A stretch of DNA of 64,000 nucleotides. It comes from Cytospora piceicola (lineage: Eukaryota; Ascomycota; Sordariomycetes; Diaporthales; Cytosporaceae). The notes beneath the pieces were generated by a model. It was not told the origin of the DNA and searched no databases. It saw nothing but the letters and a program-made list of their open reading frames with translations. Location: the NCBI GenBank assembly GCA_023375675.1, contig JALQBC010000006.1, positions 496,001 through 560,000 on the forward strand. The letters run 5' to 3'. Positions 35,842 to 48,315 of this stretch are shown here, piece by piece. The first letter of the stretch is position 1, and the number at the start of each line of letters is the position of its first letter. The position numbers and the translations under genes were made by a program.

Positions 35842-36819
35842 CTAACCTGTAGTAACACATCTTTCACCAACAGCCGCCCATGAGCCACAAGCAATGGCCT
35901 CCAACCTCCTCAAGCTGTCCCACCCAGGACCCAACACAATCTCCTCCAAATTATTTACCATCTCGTCCAGGTCCAGACAGACCTGCGGGTACAACAACAT
36001 ACACAATTCCGACGGCAAGTCGAACGCATACCCCGGGTAGTCCTCCTCCACGTCATGCGGCCAAAACCCCATGAGCTTGAACACACAGGTCCTGAGCTCG
36101 GACAGGTCCCCCCAGGCACCGATACCACGGCGCCTCTCCCCAGCGGTGGTCCTCAGGAAGCGGCAGAAAGACTCGACATACTCCAGGCAGGCCCTCATCT
36201 CGCCCACGACAGGCTCGAGCAAACGAGCCAGCTCAGAGTCCGTGATATACCACGGCCGCCTCTGAGGATTGCCCCTGTCCTTTCCTCTTCGACCACCACC
36301 ACCACCACCGCCGAGGAGGGTCCGTGTCGGCAATGCGGGTACCCACCACGCGCGCCTCCTGGCCAGCAGGAGCCGGTCATAGAGCTCCTGCGCCGCGAAA
36401 GGGCAGGGCTTCGCCGGCTGGCGGCGCGCATCGTTCAAGGGCGTCCGATATACGTCGCTTATGTCGAGGAGGCAACACAGTTCCTGGATGAGGGGGAGAG
36501 GGATCGCATCCCTGGGGGTAAGGCCCCCCTTATGGGTAGTAGCGAAGAGTTTGAAAGCTCTCTTCGCTTGACGGACAGTTTTGCGGAGGGTGTTGGCTGC
36601 TTTTGGGACGCCGGCGTTCACCGCGAGCTTGACGAGTTCGGTATGATCGAGGCCAGCCTCGCTGAGTTTGACGGACGCCAGGTCCTCGATGTCCCCGGGC
36701 TTTGAGGACTTGAGGAGAGCCAGCTCTGCTCTAAAGGATCGGAAAGCTGGCGTGATATTAGCATGGCTCTCCCACTGTATTCCAACATGTTTGGGTAGAC
36801 TAACGAGATACTTACCCAT
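35842..36819 (-). CDS. Hypothetical helical protein, about 305-325 aa
   Basis: As one frame it encodes 325 aa. However, the start reads ATGG followed by a perfect donor GTAAGT, with a branch-like GCTAAT and a CGCCAG acceptor about 60 bases on. Splicing gives MAFRSFRAELALLK, which looks more natural than the unspliced MGKYLVSLPKHVG. Exon 1 would then contribute only four coding bases (36816-36819). The protein is rich in Leu, Arg and Glu with helical segments, a Gly-run linker (about residue 165 of the unspliced form) and a C-terminal part with WPHDVEEDYPGYAFDLPSEL and LDEMVNNLEEIVLG. No family is recognised. The frame is GC-rich and intact, so a real gene is likely. Confidence 0.62.
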   Translation of the reverse strand: MGKYLVSLPKHVGIQWESHANITPAFRSFRAELALLKSSKPGDIEDLASVKLSEAGLDHTELVKLAVNAGVPKAANTLRKTVRQAKRAFKLFATTHKGGLTPRDAIPLPLIQELCCLLDISDVYRTPLNDARRQPAKPCPFAAQELYDRLLLARRRAWWVPALPTRTLLGGGGGGGRRGKDRGNPQRRPWYITDSELARLLEPVVGEMRACLEYVESFCRFLRTTAGERRRGIGAWGDLSELRTCVFKLMGFWPHDVEEDYPGYAFDLPSELCMLLYPQVCLDLDEMVNNLEEIVLGPGWDSLRRLEAIACGSWAAVGERCVTTG

Positions 36820-37855
36820 TGTAGTTACGCCGTCCAGAGGATACTGTTCAAAATGATCGAAGGGTCTCGCGGTGAGAAGGATGTGTCAAGATGATTCAGT
36901 CTTGACTTGACATTGAAACTAAGTCTTCCTTTAGGGCTGAGACAGAAAAGAAGGAGTGGAAAGAGCCTGCAATCTAGCCAAGTCTCGAGATATTTCAAGT
37001 CTCGGTGGACGATGGGAACAAACAGGATAATGACATTGTTCGTCGCCTCCCCTTTGTTGTGAGATGTGTACGATAATTGCTAGATATGTTGAACAAAGAG
37101 GCTGATTGCCACCGTTCCAAAAGACAATGCCCTTGTGCATTGATATCGACAAATGGGCAAAGGGAAAAATATTTGCTTGCAATCCCCTCACTTTACCTCA
37201 CTCAACTAACTGGTGGGACCACGATGAAACGTACACTGGTCTCATATGAAATCAAAGATGAGAGCAAGAACGGTGATATTGAGCGAGATTCCATTTCCTT
37301 CCCAGTGACCCAGCCAAATATTAAGTGCCACGAGGTAACTACCAAAGGATGACTATTCTTGCCCCCTCGATAGCAGGCACCACAAAAAGTATGCAGTAGG
37401 TATACCTCCTGCAACTCATGAACACAAAACAGAAAACATAAGACTTTTGATTGGTAGTACAGATCTCTTATGGCTGGAAAGTCGAGAGATTCAGCTTTAT
37501 GCCTGTAAGCAAGTAGACGTTGAAAGTGTCAGATACACATGATGAAATTGGGTCGACGCATCCTGGGGACAAATGGAGGAAGCCTTCATGGTGGGAACGC
37601 CGAGCAAACTGTCGAATCGCAGAACTGGTAAGAGTCGACATCAATACTGCGGCTTGGGACTGCAGTGATACCGATCATGCTGGTGCAAAAAACAGGACCT
37701 TAGGATGGCAGCGCGTGAAGTTGTAAAGCCGTCAAGGAAGGTCTCTTCCATCGCTGCCGCGTTGTTGTTGAATAGGGCGCTGAGAACTTAGGCGCTGTTA
37801 CACAGTTATGTCAGTTCGAATATCCAGAAGCGGAATCACAATACATAGTCCAAAC
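36820..37855. other. Intergenic region, no supported gene
   Basis: Short overlapping frames only. The right end holds a possible terminal intron and last codon of the zinc finger gene (acceptor near 37795). Confidence 0.45.
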
Positions 37856-39695
37856 TCACCCACTCCTGCCACGGCGCCTCTTGGGGGCGGTGGCCTGAGA
37901 CTCAGCCTGCTGGGAATCATCGGTGGTAGCAACAGCCTTCTTCTTGCGACCAACTTTCTTGGGAGCAGGCTCTGGCTCCTGATCCTGCTCTGGCTCCTGC
38001 TCTGGCTCCTCACTTGGCTGAGCCTCACCGTCGACAGCCTCATCAGCCTGCTCGGTCTCGGGCTCAGGTTCGGCGGCCTTCTTGGCACGACTCTTCCTCT
38101 TGGGCTTCTCGGGGATAGCATCAACCGCAGTCTCCTGCGATTCGGCTGCGGGCTCAGCCTTGACCCTCTTGCCGCGTCCCTTAGCTGCTTGCTTGGGGGG
38201 CTCAGGCTCCGCAGCGTCTTCGTCAGCCACAGGCTCGGCCTTGACCTTCCTTCCACGTCCCTTTGCCGTCTGCTTGGGGGCCTCTGGCTCAGCAGGAAGG
38301 TCTTCATCGGGCTCAGGTTCAGGGTTGGCCTTCTTGGCACGTGACTTCCTGCCTCGCTTGGGAGCCTCAGCCTCAGCCTCAGCGGCAGGCTCTTCGTTGG
38401 CCTCAGCTTGAGGCTCGGCCTTGACCTTCTTGGCTGGGCCCCTCTTCTTGGGCTGGACAACCTCAGGCTCGGGCTCGGGCTCGTCCTTTATGTCAGCATC
38501 CTCGTCGCCGGCCTCAGCTTGAGGCTCAGCCTTGACCTTCTTGGCTCGGCCCCTCTTCTTGGGTTGAACAACCTCGGGCTCGGGCTCGAACTCGGGCTCG
38601 TCCTTCGTGTCAACATCCTCGTCGTCGACCTCAGCTTGAGGCTCGGCCTTGACCTTCTTGGCTGGGCCTCTCTTCTTGGGTTGAACCACCTCAGGCTCGG
38701 GCTCGGGCTCGTCCTTCATGTCAGCATCCTCGTCGTCGACTTGCTTCTTGGCTCTGCTCTTCCTGGCCTTCTTAGCGGGAGGAGCCTCGAACGCCTCCTC
38801 GTCGTTATCGTTCTCATCATCATCAACAGGAGCGGCCTTCTTGCCGCGTCCGCGCTTCTGAACCGGTTTCTTGGCCGGGGTGGCAGAAGCAGAGACGTCA
38901 TCGCCGTTCTAGGTATGTTAGCCGTTGAATATAGATCAGGACGAACTGAAGACATACCTGCTCTTCGCCCTCATCGTCGGCCTTGACCTTCTTGGCACGG
39001 CCACGGATGCCTTTCTGGCCGAGTACGTTGTAGGCTGGATCACCCTTGAAGTCCTCGTCTGCGATCTTGCCCTCGATCATAGCGGTGCGGATCTTCTCTT
39101 GGAGCTCAGGGTAATCACTGAGGGATGGCAGTCAGTCTCTTGAAATCCACAATGATAGCTTAGGGATGGAACGTACCCCATCTCATCGTAGCCATCGATC
39201 ATGTCGAAATCGTACTCGTCGTCGCCGGTTCTAATGGCTTCGCGCAAGTTCTCGATCTGCGCGCCCGAGACGCATCCCCTACGAATAACACGTAACTTAG
39301 CATCTATAAAGGGCAAGCAACTAGCCAGCCGGTGGCAAGTGCGGGTAGGAGTTGGGATTCTTACCAATGCTTCCATCTCCAGGAGCCATGCTCCTTGATC
39401 TCCACCCAGGCGCCGAAACGAAGCTCGCCCTTCTGGATCTTGATGGCTTCCTTCTTGCACTGTGTCTCATTGCAGCCGGCACGGCCGGTGGAGGCGGCCT
39501 CTGGTGAAGATTGTCAGGCAATGATTGTGTGTGATTTGGCCGATAGCAGTGCATAATTGTGATGCGGAGGGAAGGGGGGGGCAAGAGGGTAGTAGAACGC
39601 GCTGTGACAGGTGCAGTTGCGCGTTGTCCCTTGCAGCGACCGGAGGCGTTGAAACAGCAGCGAACGGGACGTGACTTACCAACGCGGTATGACAT
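37856..39695 (-). CDS. PARP-type zinc finger protein with acidic/basic repeat tail
   Basis: Five exons join in phase: 39680-39695, 39365-39500, 39177-39278, 38958-39117 and 37856-38908, giving 488 aa. The N-terminal 70 residues form a PARP-type zinc finger (PF00645): Cys pair in GCNETQC, GELRFGAWVEI, GSWRWKHWGCV with the His-x2-Cys pair. Such fingers bind DNA nicks and ends, so a nuclear role is likely. From about residue 140 the chain is disordered, alternating acidic (DEPEPEPE) and basic AT-hook-like pieces (PKKRGRAKK, KGRGRKVKAEP). Three near-identical units lie between about 38400 and 38730. No PARP catalytic domain follows. The end GRSG abuts a good GTGAGT donor, and a further intron would change the tail to one or two other residues. 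The first exon has only 16 coding bases. Confidence 0.85.
38400..38730 (-). repeat. Three tandem coding repeats, about 105-125 bp each
   Basis: The nucleotide units share long identical blocks, for example the codons for KKVKAEPQAE and EVVQPKKRG. They encode repeated PEVVQPKKRGPAKKVKAEPQ segments separated by acidic spacers of differing length. Unit number is a likely site of length variation between strains. Confidence 0.8.
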
Positions 39696-40569
39696 ATTGA
39701 TGTTGTGTTTGTATGACTTCGGTCGTAAGTGCGAGAGAAGTGGTGAGGGTAGACAGCAAATTGCTTCCCTCCTGTGTTATTGTATCGTAAAACGAGACTG
39801 TTCTCTCAGTGAGATGGTGAAAGTGCAGCTGGGAATGACGTTGACTGCCTCGGTCACGCGAACGGAAAAGAGGTTGATCAGATAAAGAGACAAAGACCAA
39901 CACACGAAACACAGTTGAAAGAAGAAAACAGAGATGAAAGGGGACGGAAAATCACACCTCTCGAACTGCTCTGCTGGAATAGACACGCGCAATTTATGTC
40001 ATTAATTGTGGAGAGTGGAAGAGGTTATGAGACTGGAATATGCGAGGCACCATTCGAGGCAGGCAGAGAGAAGGAAGTGGGAGGGAGGTTGGCATGGTGC
40101 TTTGGTTGGGGGGGTTTCCAAGGTTCCAGGTTGGCATGTGTGCTCAAGCAGTGTGCTGTGCAGGCAGACGTGGCAGGGCTTCCAGGGTGCCCAACCCAGG
40201 GGCAGCAGGTGGCAGGCGCGTAGAGTGCAAGGTGCCTCAGCGCCCTGCTGCTTCCCGCTGGCGGCACTTTCCGGTGAGCGCCTGCAACGGATAGAATACA
40301 CATAAATTACGTAATATTACCACTTCCTGCCCTCCTTCCCTCTTTCAAACCTTGGAAGTTCAAAGCCCGTCCTCTCTCTTTCTCTACCTACCTAGGTACT
40401 TAAGTAGGTACTTAAGTAGTCTTTCTCTGGCGGAAACTTGGGCTACCGACAAGACACCAGGTCGAATCCCATAGACATCCATGGATGTACATATAGGTAC
40501 TAGTAATTAGCTAAAAGGCACTTCGAAGCGCATGTCCAGCAAGAAATGGTCGTAATTCTCTCCGCCTCC
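39696..40569. other. Intergenic region between zinc finger gene and MEC1
   Basis: This is the shared region before the zinc finger gene start and after the MEC1 stop. It holds one TACCTAGGTA palindrome (40389-40398) followed by related TACTTAAGTAGG steps. Overlapping Cys/Pro-rich frames at 40002-40305 on both strands look compositional. No tRNA could be folded. Confidence 0.45.
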
Positions 40570-43500
40570 CTACAAGAACGGACACCACCCAATATACATG
40601 GCCGCCAAGTTCCTCGGGTTCGTCGCCTGCTTGATCAGCTCCTCCACCTGCCCCTCCACGCCCAGCGGGATGCTCTCGTCCCCAATGAACCCCTTGACCT
40701 TCCTCTTGATGCTCTCCACCACGCTCGTCGGGTTCAGCCGCACGACGTCCGACTTCCTCTTCTTGTCCCTCTGCAGGTCCAGCGTCGGGTCGTAGATGAA
40801 AGCCTCCAGGATCGTCATCAGCGTCTCCTCTTGCTGCCGGAGGATCGAGAGCGTCAGCTCGCTGCACTGCCGGAACGGCCCCTCGTAGCCGTAGATACCC
40901 ATGGCGGCGACCATGTTGTGCGTCAGGCGGAACGGCACGCGTTCTGGCTGCGCGAACGTGAGACCCTTGTCGAAGAGGCAGTTGAAGTCGACGTGGAACA
41001 CCCCGCCGTTGCCTTCTTGCAGGAGCACGTTCTCTCCGTGTCGGTCGCCCAGGCCGAGGATCGTACCCACCATCGACATGACCGCACACGACCGTGTGTA
41101 CTTCAGCCGCGCCGCGAACCACGCCGACGGGTTGGGGAATTGCGACGTGAACCAGTTTTGCAACACGGGTGGGAACATCCCGAGCACCTGATCTGTGAAA
41201 AGACTGATGTTCTTCTCCGACAGAGTAGCCTCCTTGTTCATCTGCGCGATCTGCCCGTAGTTGGGTGCTATGCCACGCGTCTTGTATATGCCCAGAAGAA
41301 TATCACGCAGCGTCTTGAGTCCGTCCACCCATTCGAGGATACCGCACTCCTCGCTCAACGGCGTCACCGCGTATGTGCGGATGTAAAGCTGGCGCCGACT
41401 GCATTCTGCATCACGCTTCAGGGATCGATTGATCATGCTGTTGAACTCCATGAGACGCTGGTCAGTGCGAAGGTCGTCCTTCGGCTTGATAAGTAGGTTG
41501 TACAACTTTCCATCTGTCCCGCGAGCTGTGAGCCTTCGCGGCTTGGCGAGCGAACCAAGCACGAGAACATCTTCTAGGAAGGAATCGATTGCGGTGACAT
41601 CCCTGGAAAACGCTTTGTGCTTTCTGATGTTGTCAGTCAGCGTGGGTAGCGTGGCAGTGAGACACGCCTCGATAGGCACGACCAGGGGACATGGCGTGCA
41701 CTTGTGATTGAAGTTGAGGTCTCTGGTGATGCTCGCATGCGTAGTCCTGTTGCTCTGGAAGTCTCCGTTGTTGCAGGCGAGAAGCAGTTGCTCGGCGAGC
41801 TTCTCACCCATCCTCATCAGTTGTTTGAGGTCGTATGAAGAGCCCTCGACCTTCTTCCCGCTGCTACTGCGAAGATGGGTCAAAAGCTGAATCCCACGTT
41901 TCGTTCGTTCTGATGACTGCTTAGTGGTCATGATGGCGAACAGGCCCCACAGAGCCTGTCGTGGATGCGCTTCGACGACCTTGATGATGATCTGTTGTAG
42001 GTAGGTAAAAATGTCTTGGTTCGGGTGGGCAATGCGGGCCACAATCTGCGGCATGGCCGTGTAGAATATGTATGCAGGCATGCGTTGCACATGCTTATAG
42101 AAGTACTTGTTGAGCTCGTGCAACAAGGTCTTCCTCCGTTGGTGCAGCTCTCTAGACAACGAGATCTTTCCGTCGGGGGCCTTGTCAATCTGAGCGCCCA
42201 GATCCATCCACAAGGATAGAATTCGCGGTAGCGTTTGGTACAGATATTTCGTGCCATAGTTGAGAGATCGCAGGTAGTTCTCAATGACAAGCTTGGCCGT
42301 CTCTCCCGTGAGATATTCGTCGCTCTGTTCGTCTGGGGCCAATGCCTTCTCTGACTCCAAAACTTTCTTGTAGTGACGACCAAGGTAATAGTGGCCCTTC
42401 TCCCACATTGCGTGGGTCTTGGCCGCCTGTTGGTATTGCGCTCGCAAGGCGCTTGCGTGGGTTTGGCCCGCCGAGTCTTGCCACTTCGCGAGGAGCAGGT
42501 GTGCTCGGGCTGTGAGCAGATTTCTCTGCACCTCTGGACCTTTGCTTGACGTAGGCGCCGCAGGTCCCAGATTGTAACCAATAAAGGAGTTGGTCTGAAT
42601 AGCGTTCTCGAGGATCTGTATCGCCTTCCGGTGGTGGCCTTCTTTCCACAGCAGCCGGGCATTTTCAATGGTTGCTGAGCCATCACCAAGTTGGGACGCA
42701 TGCAGAACGGCACTGAACGACTGTTGCAACGAATTTGCCTTCCGAGCCAATCGGGCACTTGAGAGCCACAGAGATGAGATATCGCCGTCCGTGAATTTCG
42801 GCCTGTAAATATTAGCAAGAGCTGTCAAACCCCGGTGGACCAGTACTTACCGCATCAGTTCCATTGCCGCTCGACGTATTCCCAACAAGTACTGTTTGTC
42901 ATTGACATAAGCCCCGAGCACTTCCAGTCGGCGATTCATCGTAGTCATGATAGCGTGCTGGTCGCCGCCCTCCTTTTTGTGATCTCCTGCGATGATCTCG
43001 AGGTCCGCGAGGACGTGGCACTTCAACATGGCATCATGAGCTGACTGAAGAGACGCAGTGGCAGAAAGCGACATTGTAGAGGCAGCCTTTTCTTTCAACT
43101 CCTGGATCTGACTGACGAAGCTTTCCGTCTGACCATCCTTGAGTGCCAGGAGTGCTGACCCAATGCCGAGGTTGAATTCTTCGAGGTGGTTGCCAGCATT
43201 GTACGAATACAGGTACCTTTGAAGGGTTTCCCATCTTCCGGTTGCCCAGGAAGCTTCCACGGCAAATGGCGCGATCTTATTGATCGTGGTTCCATCATAA
43301 GTCATACCTCCTACATGGTTCAACAGCACATCTGCGCGGTGTTAGCATCTTCATTTGACGCTTTTTCAGGAGAAGCAGCATTCTTACCATGTTGACCAGA
43401 CTCCTTGAGGCAGTTGAGCAGATCGAGTTGTACATCGACATTGTTGGGGTCCTCTGCAAGTTGGACTTCGCACCAAGTTTGCGCCCGCGACCATCTCCCT

Positions 43501-46500
43501 GCCTTCCTGTGGCTGAGAACCTGCTGGTTCAGATCGATAACCTTAAGGTTCGCCGAGACTCCTTCGAGGCCGTCTGGCTCGTCTATGTTCGCGTAGACGT
43601 TCTGCAGAGAGTCTAGTGCTTGCTGGATATTGTCAGCATTATCACCTTGCTCTTCCTTCTGGCGAAGAATGTGAGGCTCCAGGTGGAACAAGGCGCGCGC
43701 GTATTGTCTGCAGTCGATGGCTCGCTGCGAGATCAGCTCCGGTGGTATTGCATCGAGTCTTTTCTGGATCAGCGGGATGTTGGCTTCATCGGTCTTCCGC
43801 AGAGCAGACGATTTCTTCAACTGCAACCACCTCATAGCATAGTCGATGACTCGAAAGACGGCCTGCGTTGCATTGTTAGCGTAGACCTATGAGGCATTCT
43901 GCACGTTTCTTACTTCACAGAACAGCTTCTTGTCTTCTCTCTCCATGTAGGAGGCATTTTCAGGCACATCTTGCTTCAAAATGTTAAGCAACTCATTCCA
44001 TATCGCATCCTTCTCCTGCTGCGTGCATTGGTCGCCAAGAGTGGCATGCACCACCAGGTATGGAAGGAGGAAACTGGCAACAGACAGGTCTTTGACCCTA
44101 ATCGCTCGGCGTAAGGGATCGAATATTATCGTTGCGAAAAGGTTTTGGCCTTTGTGGAGCAAGTCGAGCGTGAACTGCCTGAGCCAGTTGGCGTATGATC
44201 GCCCAGCTCGGAAAACGGGGTACTCTGTCTTTGCCTGCGGCATGGGCGCGAGCTTGTACTTGGACGTCAAAAAGGGGATGAGGACGTCGCGTACGCTCTC
44301 TGGCATGCTCAGCCATTTCCTGTAGATGCGTTCGCCCTCCCCTCCTTGCATTGCAATGGCTGCTTTGTAATCGCATCTCTCCAATAGTTCTTGCATGACA
44401 TATGACAAGAAGCCCTGGAGGTTGGAATCGGTCGTGGAGACAAAAGATTTGACGAGCACCTCCTGCAGAATGAACGCAACAAAGTCCGTTGTCTCCTCCG
44501 CGTCGTCGAAATTTGAGAGCACGATGAACTCGCGTTGCTCCCTGACAGCCTCGAGCCTGTTTGAATCCAAGCACCCAATCAAGCCAATGCACTCCGCACA
44601 GAGCCGAGCAACGTCAGTGTTGAGCCCATTGTATTTTGAGGCGCAGTCTAGCAGTGCTCGACTCAGATCTGTCACAACAGAGTCGGGCTGCTCACTGACC
44701 GCCGATGCTTGGAGATAACTCTGGTTCTGGCTCAGGTGACTTGAGAGCTCGAACAAGCCCTTCTCTACGACCCCAGAGTTCTCGTGACGTATCCGTTGGA
44801 TGAATAGAGCGAATTTGGCACGATTATCGAGCGGCTGGCGACGGCTAGTGAGTATTTTCCTGATATCGGCAAGTTCACTAATATGGCTCAGCGACGGTAA
44901 CTTGTTGACAGTATTGTCCAACACCTCGCCATGTTTGTTGAGCAGGAAACGTAACAGAGTTTTGCTCTTCTCTTGCGTGTATTCGTCGAAAAATGACCAA
45001 TACTGTCCAATGATGAAGAATGTGGTCTCGATCAGAGCCTCGACGTCTTCCTCTTCCAGGTTGGTCAGCATCGAATACCAACACGCGAAAGCGGTCGTCC
45101 TCAGTTCGTCCAGAGCTAGAGCGGATAAAAGGCAGACGGATATCTGTTTCGCTGTTAATAACAATAAGAAGAACGATATTCTGGGGGTCACAAACTTGTG
45201 GTCTTGCTATGCGAATGTACTCTTTCGCCGAAATTATCATTTCCTCCATGGCGCTGATGCAGAGCTTGCGTTCCCGCATGGGTGGGGGGACAGGAGAGGT
45301 ATTGTTGATGACCTCCACCATGCGAGCCGACAAGCCGAGGGCATGCTCCCGAAGGAACCGGCCTACAAGGTGATGGCCTTTCGTTTTCGCGTCTTTCGGG
45401 ACAACCACAAGCAGCTTGGCTATCATCACCAGGGCAGAACGTGCCTGGTGTCTTGTTAGCCTTGAAGGAGAAACGCCTTGGTTAGAGAACTTACAGAAGC
45501 CCTCGTCTGTTCACCGCCTTCCACGCTCAACCTGAGGAGTTCCAAGGTCGTGGGTACCGTACTCGTCTGCAGGACCTCTTTCAGAGTCGCTGTGCTGAAC
45601 TTTGGGCACGCATCGCGCAGCGCAGACATGACAAACTGTTCGACATCAGGATCATCTTGCACGAGTAGCCGGGCAAGAATAGTGCTGAGGTTTGCATCGT
45701 CCAGGAACATGTGCTCGAGCTTTGCATCCCCTCTGGCCTCGAAGATCTTCTGTATGATGTCTTGCTTCCTGTGCAACACTAGCCACGGCAATGCTTGAGA
45801 TTGGATGAGTAGCACCAGCTCTGTCACGCTTGTCTTCAGGAGATCGGCCACCATTTGTGTCGACTGGGGCCTCGTAAACATGTCTTTGACAGTCGAATAG
45901 GCCAGACTTCTCCAAAATGGTTCCAAAAGACGTCGAGCGGTTGTTCTTCGAGAATTGGCAAGGTTGGTAATCTCATTAAGCGCAACCGCAGACACAATAG
46001 GGTTTTGATGGCCGAGGAACTCGAGCATCTTGACCAGAACAAGGTTCAGTCCATCATCTGAGACAACTCTGCCAAGCTGTCCCCATGCCATCAAAGAAGT
46101 CTCGTTGATGCTGGGCTCATTCTTATCCGATACAGATTTCAGGAATCCCAAGGCATTGGCTGTGTTGCGGTTCAAGGTTTGTAGCCCTACGTCGCGTATT
46201 ATGCCTTCCCGCAAGAACAGTGTGATAGCCCTGCCGGCAGCAATGCGAAGCTCTCTCAAGGAGCTTTGAAGCGCTTGGAGGCACCATTGGCCCAGGGCAG
46301 ACTTCTCGAGATCAAGCATCTCAGCGTCTTTCGTGTGTAAGACGATGCGTCTGAGAGCTATCATGGCAACGACCCGTGGGCGCCGAGATTCAAGGAAAGC
46401 AGGCAAATTTAGAAGACTGGTGAAAATGTTCACTGAGAACTTTGAAGCCATAGCATCTCGACATATTGGTCTGGGCCTTTTGTGATCCTGCTTCGAGCAA

Positions 46501-48315
46501 AACGAACACTGCAGACCTGTCTGCCCGACCGATGCAGAAACCAGAGTATCGTCAGATGCGCAGGGGAGACGAGTGAGCAGCTCGATGATTGAACAACGCT
46601 CTGCATCATTGGCGTGCGAAAACTTGCTCCTGTCATGTGCCGTTAGTCGGGCGGTCTCGACATGTCTTTCAGAGTATACTCACAGGACGGCGTCTTCCAA
46701 GTCGGCCAACTTCCTCGTCGGAGGCACGTCAAGAACACGAAGGAGCTGGTTCTTGAGATAAGGCATCGACGACGACTCTTGTGTGATTTTCCTTCGTTTG
46801 ATAGATGGTTCCCGGTCTACTGGAGGCTGAGCCTTCAGCTCGATACGCCGGACCTTCGAGCGAATATTGCTGTCTACAAATGCCTCTGGCGATAACCCTG
46901 CACTGAAAGGTCGAGATAATGGAAGATCTACAGCTTCTCGAAGGAGGGATACAGAACGCTATGACAGCTGAGGGTTAGAACTTGTTCCCAGAAAGAAGGA
47001 CCATGGGAAACGTGCGTACCTTCAAGTCTCCAGAACTATCGCCGAGCTGGCCTTGGGTGAAGATCCGATCTAGCGGCTTGAGCAATTGAGCGGCAACAAG
47101 TTTGGATATCGGTCGCTGCTTGATCGAGATATCTGCAAGTTGGACAAGGGCCATAGCTAATACCTTGGCGATATCTTCCCCCCCTTCATACTGATTCAAG
47201 AGCTCATCGAAGCGCTCTGCCACATCCGCTGAGAGTAAGACGATCATGGCATACAGCTTGTGTGATACAACCTGTTCGACTCCGGGAGATAGGCAGGTGA
47301 TATCCAGAGCCTGTTTCATAAGGGCCACTGGGTTGTAACCACGAAGATCTTTCCAGCGACTCTCCTCTTCATTCAAAGCTCCCAGAGAATCTACCAACCA
47401 CGGAACATGCTTTGTGGAGGATGAGACCAATTGCCCGTATGGCTTCTCTGGTACGGCAGCACCTTGGAGGATGCTGAGGAGACAGGAAGCATGTCGAAGA
47501 GCGTGGTCTACATCGCCAAGCATGTAAGAGCAACGATTACTACCATGGACGGCTGATTCGGGAAGCAGTGATGGCAGAACATTAGGGTCGGGCAACTCGA
47601 GGTCCAAAAAAGTTCGGCCGAGCGGGGAGTGCAAGTTCAGATGGGTCAATGTTGCTGCTCTTGGTGTCAGTCACCGTATCAACCACCGGCTGATATTTGT
47701 CTTACATCGAAAGTTGGCCTGCAGATAGCCATACAACGGCTCGCAGACATTCCACAGGCCAGCAGATTTGCTCGCTGTCAGGAAAATAAAATGAAAGAGC
47801 GATTCCAGTGCAGAGGTTAACGCTGAGCATTTTGGATGTCCAAGCAATTTGAGAAGCTTCGGGAAAAGCCAGGCCCATAATGGTTCGGAACCACGGTGGA
47901 GGAAGGTGGTGCCATCCGTGGTGAAATGGAGAACGGTTGGTGTTTCCGGAATGGTGACCTTGAGAAAGTGCACAGCCTTCAATGCATCGGCACTGAGCTG
48001 TTCCCAATTGGCAAAGGGATCGTCCCACTTGAGACCTTCGAGAACGACACGTGCATAGACGTAGATGAGCATGTGGTTGTGCTCGACACGCTCCTCCAAA
48101 GTCTTCAGCGCGCCTGGTTCATTCTTGACGCTCTCTATCACCTCAAACAAACGCTTGAGCTCGCTGGACTCATCCGGCCTGGAAGATCTGGTCGATGTCG
48201 AGATGTTACCAACAAGTTGAGCAGCCAAGCTCGATGGAGGTGGGCCACCGTTGGCTGCTACAGCGGGAAAATTGTGGACATATGGACCGGCCCTGTTGGA
48301 GGACTCGGGAGCCAT
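40570..48315 (-). CDS. MEC1: ATR/Mec1 family checkpoint kinase (UvsB/MUS-9 type)
   Basis: This is the phosphatidylinositol-3-kinase-like kinase that senses RPA-coated single-stranded DNA and activates the DNA damage and replication checkpoint. Nine exons join in phase: 47706-48315, 47020-47654, 46684-46958, 45495-46629, 45196-45444, 43914-45143, 43388-43862, 42851-43331 and 40570-42802. They give 2,440 aa, the usual ATR length. The N-terminal two thirds are HEAT-repeat helices, including the UME-type central region. FAT helices follow from about residue 1,400. The kinase domain has GLGDRHGEN near residue 2,280 and HVDFNCLFDKG after it. The C-terminal FATC motif is NLAAMYIGWCPFL. The ATR-specific GYEGPFR segment separates it from TOR, ATM and TRRAP. 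The weakest splice call is the GTTTGT donor after exon 5. No frameshift was seen. Confidence 0.95.

Noticed and set aside
35562..35894. 110-codon partly hydrophobic minus-strand frame as an extra exon or gene
   Set aside because: No ATG start, it overlaps the preceding gene in another frame, and no convincing splice join was found.
40002..40305. Open frames of about 100 codons on both strands, Cys/Pro/His-rich
   Set aside because: Equivalent openness on both strands and four frames points to base composition, not coding.
40430..40490. Possible tRNA because of a GGTCGAATCCC B-box-like string
   Set aside because: No matching A box, acceptor stem or anticodon arm could be folded around it.
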